A DNA stretch of 64,000 nucleotides, taken from Candidatus Nitrotoga arctica (lineage in GTDB: Bacteria > Pseudomonadota > Gammaproteobacteria > Burkholderiales > Gallionellaceae). Positions within the stretch are counted from its first letter, which is position 1. Each line of letters starts with the position of its first letter. Below are positions 35,260 through 42,954 of this stretch, in pieces. The position numbers and the translations under genes were made by a program. The notes beneath the pieces were generated by a model. It was not told the origin of the DNA. It saw only the letters and a list, made by a program, of their open reading frames with translations, and ran no database searches. The DNA lies in contig NZ_OU912926.1 of the NCBI RefSeq assembly GCF_918378365.1, forward strand, positions 372,001-436,000, read 5' to 3'.

Positions 35260-35989
35260 ACCGGTTTCTCATTGAGTAAGGTTTCCAACGGCATTCTGCC
35301 ATTACAAACCCTGTGCCCTGATGAGTTCTTTCATTATTGTAATAATTGAGCCATTCGTCTAGATCTTCTGCAAGGTTTCCACATCGACATAAAATTTTTT
35401 AATGAACGACCTTGCTGTAGGTATCAATAACGTCTGCTGCTATATACGAGCCACGCCTTTTAGATTATCTACGTAGAAGGTATCTTGCGCACCCAAGTAG
35501 CCCGGATGAGCCGTTCCAATTTCACCGCAGGCCACATCATCCTCATGCTTGCGTTCAAGTGCGGCAATTTGCGCATCACTGAGTACATACCCTCATTCGC
35601 AACTTTGGCTTCCAGTGTGCTCAAGCGGCCTTTGAAATTCTCAAGTTTGTGCCGTAGCCAAATAGAGCGGACGCCACTACCTGCAACAAATACTCTGTGT
35701 TTACGTCATTCATTGCTGGTGCTGTGCTGACCATGTGCAGGAAGTCTACTGCATAACCGATGACAGCTTGTTCTGTGCCTTCGTTAACACGGTTCTAAAG
35801 ATTAGGTACACGGCGCTCGCGATGGATGAGTCCTTCTAAACCTTCGGTTTCAACAAGTTCTTGATAGCGATAAAACGTGTTTCTCGACACGCCCATAATC
35901 TTGCAGGCTTTAGAGACGTTTTGAAGTTCTGACGCAAGATTGAGTAATCCTGCTTTATGTTTAATGATTGGGTTGCTAGTATGAAACAT
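35260..35989 (-). pseudogene. IS481-family transposase pseudogene with internal deletion
   Basis: Reading the minus strand, the N-terminus is intact (MFHTSNPIIKHKAGLLNLAS, NVSKACKIMGVSRNTFYRY). It then hits a stop at RVPNL; NEGTEQAVIGYAVDF, GVRSIWLRHKLENFKGRL and ADVIDTYSKVVH follow in shifting frames. The sequence then jumps to FYVDVETLQ and DLDEWLNYYNNERTHQG. Between DTYSKV and FYVDVETL about 75 codons of the DDE catalytic core are missing. Several frameshifts and stops make it inactive. The family call rests on the N-terminal HTH and the DLDEWLxYYNNERTHQG end. Confidence 0.8.
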
Positions 35990-36085
35990 GAGCGTTACCT
36001 TTCTTTAAGTTTGATGACGGATTCGACACCCATATCAAACTCGATAACGCTCACTTTTTCAAGTGCATTGTCAGATCAGATTGAG
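35990..36085 (-). mobile_element. IS481-type element terminus and leader
   Basis: The 95 bp ahead of the pseudogene's ATG, ending near AATCTGATCTGACA on the minus strand, are shared with 17192-17284. This marks the element's outer end, about 10 bp from the EF-hand gene stop. Confidence 0.7.
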
Positions 36086-36095
36086 ACTAGTTCAG

Positions 36096-36602
36096 TTAAT
36101 CATCGTCATCATCCTCATCGTCCATCTTCTTGTTTCGAGTATCGCCCATCCGCTTATCCTGGGAGCCGCCCATTTTATTGCTTGATTTATTAGCGCCGGA
36201 GTTTGGAGTCCAACAGCATGAGTTGTCGGAGCTATCGGTAGCCTTAGTATCGCTCTTGGGATTGGCGCTGTCCATTTTGGAACCGGACTTAGAGCCGGCC
36301 TTCCTGGAACCCATATCCCTATCACTCATTTTATTGTTCTCTCCGCTCATCATCTTTTTGTACGCAGCCTTCATTTCATCGGTGCTGAGTTGACCATCAC
36401 CATTCGCATCCATTTGTTGAAATTTCTTTGCTCCATAATTATTAAATTCGTCTCTGGTAACCTTTTCATCAGAATTTGAATCCATAGCTTTGAACATTTG
36501 ATCGTGCATATTTCCTTGAGATGAATCAGCGTCAGCGTGAGCCAAAGACGTGCCTAATACAAAGCAAGTTGTAATGGCGAGGTAATTAAAAGATTTTTTC
36601 AT
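36096..36602 (-). CDS. Secreted EF-hand calcium-binding protein
   Basis: The 168-residue precursor has a signal peptide ending SLAHA. Two EF-hand loops are readable: DSNSDEKVTRDE (about 44-55) and DANGDGQLSTDE (about 66-77), with calcium ligands at positions 1, 3, 5 and 12. A Ser/Lys/Met-rich low-complexity region follows, with a Cys-Cys, and an acidic tail DDEDDDDD. ATG 36602 with GGAG six bases ahead is preferred over 36614. The acidic tail ends next to the IS481 terminus. Confidence 0.8.
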   Translation of the reverse strand: MKKSFNYLAITTCFVLGTSLAHADADSSQGNMHDQMFKAMDSNSDEKVTRDEFNNYGAKKFQQMDANGDGQLSTDEMKAAYKKMMSGENNKMSDRDMGSRKAGSKSGSKMDSANPKSDTKATDSSDNSCCWTPNSGANKSSNKMGGSQDKRMGDTRNKKMDDEDDDDD

Positions 36603-36821
36603 TTGAATCTCCATTTATGGTTTTACGGAAGATTTCTTAATCGACATAACCTTATGTCGCTCTGAAGAGTTTTGCCAAGACATTTGGCTAACTCTTCATT
36701 AAGCTTAATGCAGTGTATTGAACACAGTCTGTGCGATAGGGCACATTATTGTGCGTAGGCATTAGAGGGGCTAGATAAATCAAGTATGAGCGAGCAATAA
36801 CAGCAGCGCTTATTGTGTCCC

Positions 36822-36966
36822 ACCGAACAGACGTACCATACTCTCTCAACTATTCTGTAATTGTTCTCTGCTTATTGCTGTTGAGTACAAATAATTCCTC
36901 TTTTAATTATTTGTAACTGCAAGTCTCCCCTGACGTGCATTAAGCGGAGGGCTCTCAATTAGAGCG
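36822..36966 (+). ncRNA. Structured element X (paralogue of Y), putative RNA or leader
   Basis: ACCGAACAG, then 20 bp later TATTCTG, then CTCTG, and 22 bp later ACAAATAATT are in the same spacing as in element Y at 37217. ACAAATAATT and AATTATTTGT form a perfect 10-bp hairpin (about 36887-36914). A shared core TCTCCCCTGACGTGCATTAAG follows, then a hairpin GCTCT/AGAGC (36951-36965). Y keeps hairpin 1 with an A-U to G-C exchange. A 48-codon ORF follows 70 bp later, so X may be its leader. No Rfam family is recognised. Confidence 0.5.
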
Positions 36967-37038
36967 ATAGAATTCGAGAATTTTTCTAAGTTCACGCCAA
37001 ATAAAAGGGGCAAGCTAAACTGAATTTCGGAGCATATT

Positions 37039-37185
37039 ATGCTGACGTTCGATCTAGACACTAACGAAAAAATTGATTTTAATGATACTACCAAAGCTAG
37101 AAAGTCTTTATTAGAAGTAGCTTATGGAGTCTTTATTGCTTTGCTCACCATAGCAGCAATTGATCCTAGCTTAATGACTTGGTGA
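37039..37185 (+). CDS. Small membrane protein ORF, 48 residues
   Basis: The ORF begins at ATG 37039 with GGAG six bases upstream. The first half is polar and charged (MLTFDLDTNEKIDFNDTTKA), and the second half is a single membrane segment (VAYGVFIALLTIAAI) ending in DPSLMTW. Length and composition suit a small inner-membrane protein or a type I toxin-like peptide. It sits between the related structured elements X and Y. No family is recognised; it is too short for ordinary gene callers. Confidence 0.5.
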   Translation: MLTFDLDTNEKIDFNDTTKARKSLLEVAYGVFIALLTIAAIDPSLMTW

Positions 37186-37216
37186 TTCAAGTATAAAAAA
37201 TGTCGTACTGTTTGAT

Positions 37217-37360
37217 ACCGAACAGATAATGTTAAAGCCATTAGTTATTCTACAACCGCTCCCTGTTTCTTGCTACTTAGCACAAATGATTCGTGAATAG
37301 TCATTTGCGCCTACAGATCTCCACTGACTAGCATTGAGCAGGCGGCTTCATGATAGTAGC
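37217..37360 (+). ncRNA. Structured element Y, putative small RNA ending at a strong terminator
   Basis: It aligns almost without gaps to element X: ACCGAACAG, TATTCTA, CCCTG, CTTGCT, ACAAATGATT. Hairpin 1 is CAAATGA/TCATTTG (about 37282-37307), matching X with compensatory change. The core ATCTCCACTGACTAGCATTG and a hairpin GGCT/AGCC (about 37343-37360) follow. A rho-independent terminator comes six bases later, with no ORF in between, so a transcript from here would be a small RNA of about 150 nt. Confidence 0.5.
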
Positions 37361-37365
37361 CCTTT

Positions 37366-37401
37366 CCGCTCTTTTCCTTCGGGGGAAAGGAGCGGTTTTT
37401 T
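37366..37401 (+). terminator. Strong rho-independent terminator
   Basis: CCGCTCTTTTCC and GGAAAGGAGCGG form a 12-bp stem (one G-U) with loop TTCGGG, followed by TTTTTT. Confidence 0.9.
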
Positions 37402-37433
37402 ATTGTTTGTCACAGGTGCACGTTTTTTTGGGC

Positions 37434-37497
37434 GGGCTGTGTGGGAAGGCGCAAGCCTGGCCGGTTCCTTTCCCAGGCTGTTAACCCGCACAGTTCC
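37434..37497 (+). ncRNA. Folded leader-like RNA with alternative helices
   Basis: CTGTGTGGG (37437-37445) pairs with CCCGCACAG (37485-37493) in a 9-bp closing stem that extends by G-U and G-C pairs. Inside, GGC-GCAA-GCC (37448-37457) makes a GNRA tetraloop hairpin, and GCCTGG (37455-37460) can instead pair with CCAGGC (37473-37478). These two helices share bases and exclude each other, as in attenuators or riboswitches. A 53-codon ORF with a good ribosome binding site starts 63 bp downstream. Confidence 0.45.
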
Positions 37498-37559
37498 GTG
37501 CTCTTTCGTTTAACCACGTCGGAGAGCGATATAAATCGTAGTATCTAAAGGAACTCCTA

Positions 37560-37721
37560 ATGAATCCTCCTCAAGCACACCTGCATCATCCCTCTACGGC
37601 TTTGGCATTGGGCATCATGCCTGGCGTTGCACTATCGTATCTTTTGGGAATCATCAGCATCATGAATCGCATAACAATATCCCCTTTTGCTTTGGTTTCA
37701 GGTCGTTGCTCTAATTTATAA
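37560..37721 (+). CDS. Small ORF, 53 residues, probable membrane peptide
   Basis: AAAGGA seven bases before ATG 37560 is a good ribosome binding site. The product has an N-terminal His-rich part (MNPPQAHLHHPSTALALGIM) and a hydrophobic middle (GVALSYLLGIISIM) that could span a membrane. A single Cys lies near the end. It follows the folded RNA at 37434 and is too short for usual gene finding. No family recognised. Confidence 0.4.
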   Translation: MNPPQAHLHHPSTALALGIMPGVALSYLLGIISIMNRITISPFALVSGRCSNL

Positions 37722-37879
37722 AAATAATGATTTGTGGCTAATGAGGATAGTTTGAGCCGCGCTGACAATATTTTATAAACTCATACTCGAGTATTTAATA
37801 AATGCGATGACATACTGGTGGCATAAAGTTAATGTTCTGTGAGCTACAACAGATGAATCGCTGGAAGCACTGTTAACAT

Positions 37880-37956
37880 TGGTGCCCCGAAGACGAATCG
37901 AACGTCCGACCTACCCCTTAGGAGGGGGTCGCTCTATCCACTGAGCTACCGAGGCG
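37880..37956 (-). tRNA. tRNA-Arg (anticodon CCT)
   Basis: The minus strand folds as a full 77-nt cloverleaf. The acceptor stem is GCCTCGG with TCGGGGC, and the D arm has GCTC/GAGC. The anticodon stem is ACCCC/GGGGT around the loop CTCCTAA (anticodon CCT, reading AGG), followed by a T arm GGACG-TTCGATT-CGTCT (one G-T pair). The CCA end is encoded. Confidence 0.95.
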
Positions 37957-38252
37957 CGCGCGCATTCTAACGCAAATGAGCTCGGATCACACCTCTGCGA
38001 TTCAGCATTTACCCTATGGTAATGCGTATTACTGGGCGAGGAAATTTGACAGAGACGACCACCTGCTCAAGCTGATAGTGCCACAATTCATGAAACAGTA
38101 ATTAAGACGGGTAAGAACGACGTGACAGATCCCAAATTTGACTTTACAACCTGTTGGACTCCCGTCCAGTCGAAATAATCTGTGGCCAGTTGTGTATCTC
38201 TATTTCGATGGTAGCGAAAAGACAATCTTTCAATAGGTTTTGAGCGAAATAA

Positions 38253-38280
38253 AACCGGGCAATTATTCAATTGTCCGGTT
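38253..38280 (-). terminator. Terminator of the outer-membrane barrel gene
   Basis: AACCGGGCAATT and AATTGTCCGGTT form a 12-bp stem (one mismatch-like G-U) with loop ATTC; on the minus strand a T-rich run follows. It lies 21 bp after the barrel gene's stop. Confidence 0.75.
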
Positions 38281-38301
38281 GTGCCGCGGTAATACAAAAC
38301 A

Positions 38302-38922
38302 TCAGAATTTAAATGTGATACCGGCCGACAGGAAGTCCATGTCCGTTTCCCCAGTCGTGGCGTTATCGCCTACCTTGTTTAAGCGCTCCCATTCTGCACG
38401 AACGGCGAGATTCGGGACGAAATCATATGTCGCGCCGAAGCCGAAGTTGGCGCCAGTGCTGGATTCTTTTTGGTGAGCTCTAAAACCAAGACCGGAAGCA
38501 TTAGTTTTTAGTTCATTCCTCGCCAGACCAAGCTTGCCGAATACCGAAAACCCATTACTGATTGGTGCCGTAAAAACACCTGCCAACCCCCAGGCTTGAA
38601 CTTTGGCAGATGCATTGACAGGAACAACGGTACTGCCATTAAATGCGGTGTCATTACCCGTAAATTTGCCCAAGTCAAAATAGGTGGCTTCCACTCCCCA
38701 GTTTGGGTTGATCTGATAGCCACCATATACCTTGTACCCAGTATCCTTGTCATCGACATTTCTCAAACCTTGCGGAATGTCTTTGTATTTCGACTGACCG
38801 ACGCTGCCGCCGATGTAATAAGCGGATTGACCTGGTCCGGGTGCGGCTATTACTGAGGGTACGATGAACGTGCTTCCTGCTCCCAGCAGTGCAACTGCAC
38901 AAGCTACTTTTTTCAATTTCAT
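38302..38922 (-). CDS. Outer-membrane beta-barrel protein (OmpA/OmpW-like barrel)
   Basis: The 206-residue precursor has a signal peptide ending VIAAP. The mature part alternates hydrophobic and polar residues in eight probable strands: YYIGGSVGQSKY, GYKVYGGYQINPNWGVEATYFDLG, WGLAGVFTAP, FSVFGKLGLARN, GANFGFGATYDF, LAVRAEWERL and the terminal FLSAGITFKF. The C-terminal Phe is the usual barrel insertion signal. It resembles the small OmpA-type barrel domains (PF13505-like) but has no peptidoglycan domain. It has its own terminator. Confidence 0.88.
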   Translation of the reverse strand: MKLKKVACAVALLGAGSTFIVPSVIAAPGPGQSAYYIGGSVGQSKYKDIPQGLRNVDDKDTGYKVYGGYQINPNWGVEATYFDLGKFTGNDTAFNGSTVVPVNASAKVQAWGLAGVFTAPISNGFSVFGKLGLARNELKTNASGLGFRAHQKESSTGANFGFGATYDFVPNLAVRAEWERLNKVGDNATTGETDMDFLSAGITFKF

Positions 38923-39187
38923 GATTTCCCCTTTCGTTATGTTAAGAACGGTAACCGGACAAAGCCTTTATTTTTTATCAGGTTACCCTTTTCCAGCGCA
39001 CCGCTCTTTATAAGAAATATCTACCTTAGTAACATTTCCCATATCCTTAGGCACTCTAGCGCAAACATTGTCATACCTACACAGGTGATCTTTAATCTTG
39101 AGGGTAGAAAAAGTTGTCACGCTGCATCTATATTTTTAACCCCCGGCAGTTCCGATTTAAATACCAGCACATTCGCGCTTAATGGAT

Positions 39188-39544
39188 TTATCCACGCCCG
39201 TATAACGCTTCCAGCAACTCCACTTCAAACACCAACGTTGCATTCGGTGGAATGGCGCGCCCTGCACCACGCGCGCCATAGCCTAGTGATGCCGGAATAG
39301 TCAGTTTGCGCACGCCACCGACCTGCATGCCTTGTACACCTTCATCCCAGCCAGCTATGACTTCTCTTGCGCCGAGAGTGAATTGGAAGGGGTCGTTTCT
39401 ATCTTTGCTGGAATCGAATTTTGTGCCATCCGTAAGCCAGCCGGTGTAATGTACGGTAACGGTGTGTCCGCCTTGAGCGGTCCCCCCGCTGCCAACGGTA
39501 ATGTCTTCATATTGCAGTCCGGATGGGGTAGTAGTTGTAGTCAT
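39188..39544 (-). CDS. FKBP-type peptidyl-prolyl cis-trans isomerase
   Basis: The 118-residue single-domain FKBP has the complete binding pocket. Seen are [66 protein letters not shown] and [15 protein letters not shown]. No signal peptide is present, so it acts in the cytoplasm. Family members speed proline isomerisation in folding. It is followed on the same strand, toward the 5' side, by folD. Confidence 0.95.
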   Translation of the reverse strand: MTTTTTPSGLQYEDITVGSGGTAQGGHTVTVHYTGWLTDGTKFDSSKDRNDPFQFTLGAREVIAGWDEGVQGMQVGGVRKLTIPASLGYGARGAGRAIPPNATLVFEVELLEALYGRG

Positions 39545-39601
39545 TTCTTTCCTTGTGAGTTGGTTTAGGATTGGTCATTTCCGTTTTTGTTGGAATGACG
39601 G

Positions 39602-40459
39602 TTATTCTTGCTTTTCTTCACGTTCTGCTGCTTCTATAGTATTTGCCATCAACATGGTAATGGTCATTGGGCCGACGCCGCCGGGCACAGGGGTGATGTA
39701 GCCGGCCACTTCTGTTGCACTTTCAAAATCAACGTCACCTACTAGCTTGCCGTTGGGCAGACGGTTAATGCCGATATCAATCACGACGGCACCGGGTTTG
39801 ATCATATCGCCGGTAATCATATGGGGCTTGCCAGTAGCGACCACCAGAATATCAGCATCCCTTGTGTACTTGCCAAGATTCATCGTCTTGGAGGTACAAA
39901 TGGTGACGGTTGCACTGTTGTGCAGCAGCATAAGTGCCATTGGTTTGCCGACGATGTTGCTACGGCCAACTACCACGGCGTGTTTACCTTCTATTTCGAT
40001 GCCCATTTTTTCTAGCAATTTCATTGTACCAGATGGTGTACAGGGCGGAAATAAGGTGGTGCCGGTAACCAATGCACCGACATTCATCGGATGAAATCCA
40101 TCTACGTCCTTGTTCGGACTGATGGCTTCCAGTACCTTATGACTGTCGATGTGATTGGGCAAGGGGAGTTGTATCAACAGACCATGGATCGCCGGGTTAA
40201 CATTTAATTCAGCAATTTTCGCTAGCAATGTTGTTTCTTGCGTGTCGGCGGGCAGAGCAATATGTTCGGAATAAAGCCCGATTTCGGCACAGGCTTTTAC
40301 TTTGTTGCCAACATACACCTTTGAGGCAGGGTCTTCCCCTACGATGATGACTGCCAAGCCAGGCGTAATGCCACGCGCCTTTAGCGCATCCACACGTACC
40401 TTCCACTCAGCGCGTAATTCCTGAGCGATGGTCTTACCGTCAATGATGCGAGCTGTCAT
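39602..40459 (-). CDS. folD: Methylenetetrahydrofolate dehydrogenase/cyclohydrolase
   Basis: FolD interconverts methylene- and formyl-tetrahydrofolate. The 285-residue protein shows [15 protein letters not shown] with the catalytic Lys near residue 54. [13 protein letters not shown], the [11 protein letters not shown] block and the NADP loop [15 protein letters not shown] follow. The C-terminal end is [29 protein letters not shown] (in parts), fully conserved. Its methylene-THF product feeds PanB. It lies between FKBP and hppA. Confidence 0.97.
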   Translation of the reverse strand: MTARIIDGKTIAQELRAEWKVRVDALKARGITPGLAVIIVGEDPASKVYVGNKVKACAEIGLYSEHIALPADTQETTLLAKIAELNVNPAIHGLLIQLPLPNHIDSHKVLEAISPNKDVDGFHPMNVGALVTGTTLFPPCTPSGTMKLLEKMGIEIEGKHAVVVGRSNIVGKPMALMLLHNSATVTICTSKTMNLGKYTRDADILVVATGKPHMITGDMIKPGAVVIDIGINRLPNGKLVGDVDFESATEVAGYITPVPGGVGPMTITMLMANTIEAAEREEKQE

Positions 40460-40655
40460 TTTTATTCCTTGAGATTAAAACGAATATCTTTTTGATGCAT
40501 TTGTATAGTTGGCAAGCTCGGTCTTGATTTTGAATAGGTTTAGTCCAACGAAAAAAGCATTCTGAATCTTGCCCAACTTGAACTCATGATGTGAGTTTTT
40601 GTGTGCATTGAAAGACGCGAATTGTAACATTCAGCGAATAGAAAATAAGGGCGAG

Positions 40656-40682
40656 AAAAAGGGGGCTTTGGTGGTAGCCCCC
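40656..40682 (-). terminator. Rho-independent terminator of hppA
   Basis: GGGGGCT and AGCCCCC arms around TTGGTGGT; on the minus strand TTTTT follows. It is 23 bp after the hppA stop. Confidence 0.8.
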
Positions 40683-40704
40683 TGGATGTGCTACTAAATC
40701 AGGT

Positions 40705-42732
40705 TCATAACAATGGCACGATCATTAGCGCCACAATGTTCATGATTTTGATTAATGGATTGATGGCAGGGCCAGCGGTATCTTTATAGGGATCGCCAAC
40801 GGTGTCGCCCGTTACCGCTGCCTTGTGGGCTTCGGAGCCTTTGCCGCCGAAGTTGCCTTCCTCAATATATTTTTTGGCATTATCCCATGCGCCACCACCA
40901 TTGGTCATGGAAATTGCCACGAAGATGCCGGTGACGATGGCGCCAACGAGCACGCCGCCCAAAGCTTGTGCGCCAAGACTTAGACCGACGATTACTGGAA
41001 CCGCCACCGGCAGCAGAGAGGGTACGATCATTTCCTTGATAGCGGCTTTGGTCAACATATCAACACAGGTCCCATATTCAGGCTTGCCGGTACCTTCCAT
41101 GATGCCGGGAATTTCCTTGAATTGGCGGCGCACTTCCACCACCACAGAACTGGCGGCGCGGCCGACCGCTTCCATGCCCATGGCAGCGAATAAATAGGGC
41201 ACCATACCGCCGATGAAAAGGCCAATGATCACCATGTGATTAGATAAATCGAAAGTCAATCCCGGGTGATTGGAGGAAAGCGCGTGGGTGTAATCGGCAA
41301 ACAGCACCAGTGCCGCGAGGCCGGCGGAGCCGATGGCGTAGCCCTTGGTCACGGCCTTGGTGGTATTACCTACTGCGTCGAGGGGATCAGTGATGTTGCG
41401 TATGTTATTCGGCAACTTGGCCATTTCGGCAATACCACCGGCGTTATCGGTAATCGGGCCAAAGGCATCGAGCGCCACGATGATCCCCGCCATAGAGAGC
41501 ATTGAGGTCGCGGCGATCGCGATACCATACAAGCCGGCCAGTTCATAGGCGCTCCAGATAGCCACGCACACCGCCAATACTGGCGCAGCGGTCGACTTCA
41601 TCGATACTCCCAAGCCGGCAATTACATTGGTGCCATGGCCAGTCGTGGAGGCTTCAGCAATATGTCTTACCGGGCTGAACTCGGTCGCTGTGTAGTATTC
41701 GGTGATCCACACCAGCGCGGCCGTCAGCGCCAGTCCAATGAGAGCCGAACCATATAGCGCGTTAACGGAATAAACGCCGTTGTCGCCCATTAGCCATTTG
41801 GTAATGGGATAGAAGGCGATCAGAGCCAACACGGCAGATACTATTAGGCCGCGATAGAGTGCGTTCATAATCTTGCCACCCTCTCGGGCTGTTACAAAAT
41901 AGGTGCCCACAATGGAAGCGATGATCGAGAACCCGCCCAGCACCAATGGATAAATCACCGCGTTTGAGCCGGAATTGGCCATCAGCAAACCACCCAAAAG
42001 CATGGTGGCGATGATGGTCACGGCGTAAGTCTCAAACAGGTCGGCTGCCATGCCCGCACAGTCACCGACATTGTCGCCGACGTTGTCGGCAATTACTGCA
42101 GGATTACGCGGATCGTCTTCAGGGATGCCCACTTCAACTTTGCCCACCAAGTCTGCGCCTACGTCAGCACCTTTGGTGAAGATGCCGCCGCCAAGACGGG
42201 CGAAAATAGAAATCAGCGAGCCACCGAAAGCCAGACCGACCAAGGCATGTGTTGCTTCCATAGGGGTACTGCCCATTGAAATAGTGAGAAAGGCGTAGTA
42301 ACCAGCTACACCCAGCAGACCCAAGCCGACTACCAACATGCCGGTGATGGCTCCGCCCTTGAAAGCTACATTCAAAGCTGCGTTGAGACCGGCATGTGCA
42401 GCTTGTGCGGTACGCACGTTGGCGCGCACCGACACGTGCATACCGATATAGCCGGTTAGACCCGACAGAATCGCACCGAGGGCGAAGCCTATGGCTGTTT
42501 TCCAACCCAACTCCGGTATCAGAAAAATTACCAGAAACAGAGTTACGCCGACAATGCCTATCGTGCTGTATTGCCGGTTCAGGTAAGCAGAAGCTCCTTC
42601 CTGTATGGCAGCAGCGATCTCGCGCATGCGATCGTTGCCGGTCGATTGAGCCAAAATCCATTTAATAGAAACCGCTCCATATATGAGCGCTGCCATTGCG
42701 CATAACAGTGTAAATATCAGACCACTAGACAT
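40705..42732 (-). CDS. hppA: K+-independent proton-translocating pyrophosphatase
   Basis: The 675-residue membrane protein (about 16 helices) splits pyrophosphate and pumps protons. The substrate site shows [20 protein letters not shown] and [29 protein letters not shown] (in parts). The sequence [16 protein letters not shown] carries Lys and Thr at the positions that mark the K+-independent class; K+-dependent enzymes have Ala there. ATG 42732 with GGGAG ahead is chosen; the longer frame to 42789 is unsupported. It lies next to a PPi-using phosphofructokinase, so both take part in PPi metabolism. Confidence 0.96.
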   Translation of the reverse strand: MSSGLIFTLLCAMAALIYGAVSIKWILAQSTGNDRMREIAAAIQEGASAYLNRQYSTIGIVGVTLFLVIFLIPELGWKTAIGFALGAILSGLTGYIGMHVSVRANVRTAQAAHAGLNAALNVAFKGGAITGMLVVGLGLLGVAGYYAFLTISMGSTPMEATHALVGLAFGGSLISIFARLGGGIFTKGADVGADLVGKVEVGIPEDDPRNPAVIADNVGDNVGDCAGMAADLFETYAVTIIATMLLGGLLMANSGSNAVIYPLVLGGFSIIASIVGTYFVTAREGGKIMNALYRGLIVSAVLALIAFYPITKWLMGDNGVYSVNALYGSALIGLALTAALVWITEYYTATEFSPVRHIAEASTTGHGTNVIAGLGVSMKSTAAPVLAVCVAIWSAYELAGLYGIAIAATSMLSMAGIIVALDAFGPITDNAGGIAEMAKLPNNIRNITDPLDAVGNTTKAVTKGYAIGSAGLAALVLFADYTHALSSNHPGLTFDLSNHMVIIGLFIGGMVPYLFAAMGMEAVGRAASSVVVEVRRQFKEIPGIMEGTGKPEYGTCVDMLTKAAIKEMIVPSLLPVAVPVIVGLSLGAQALGGVLVGAIVTGIFVAISMTNGGGAWDNAKKYIEEGNFGGKGSEAHKAAVTGDTVGDPYKDTAGPAINPLIKIMNIVALMIVPLL

Positions 42733-42954
42733 AAGTTTCTCCCTATAGTTAAACCAGTCTGTTAGAACCGGCAAATTGCACAAACACAAAGAACCAAAAT
42801 AAATTATTGACCTTTACGTAATTCGTGATAGATGCCATTTCAGCAACCGCTATTCTCGCGAAAGCGTGGATAACGGGGTGGTAGATATTGCTTGTTATTG
42901 CGCCCTTTCCAAACATTTGGACGTGGTGACTAAATGTTTTATGTGATGTTTAAG

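Noticed and set aside
36930..36955. Resemblance of CTGACGTGCATTAAGCGGAGGG to a filamentous-phage origin hairpin
   Set aside because: Only the short GCATTAAGCG core agrees, there is no replication initiator gene, and the paralogue at 37320 does not keep the match.
12927..42940. Shared TTTAGTCACCAC at 12927 and inverted at 42925
   Set aside because: Twelve bases only, flanks differ; expected by chance at this window size.
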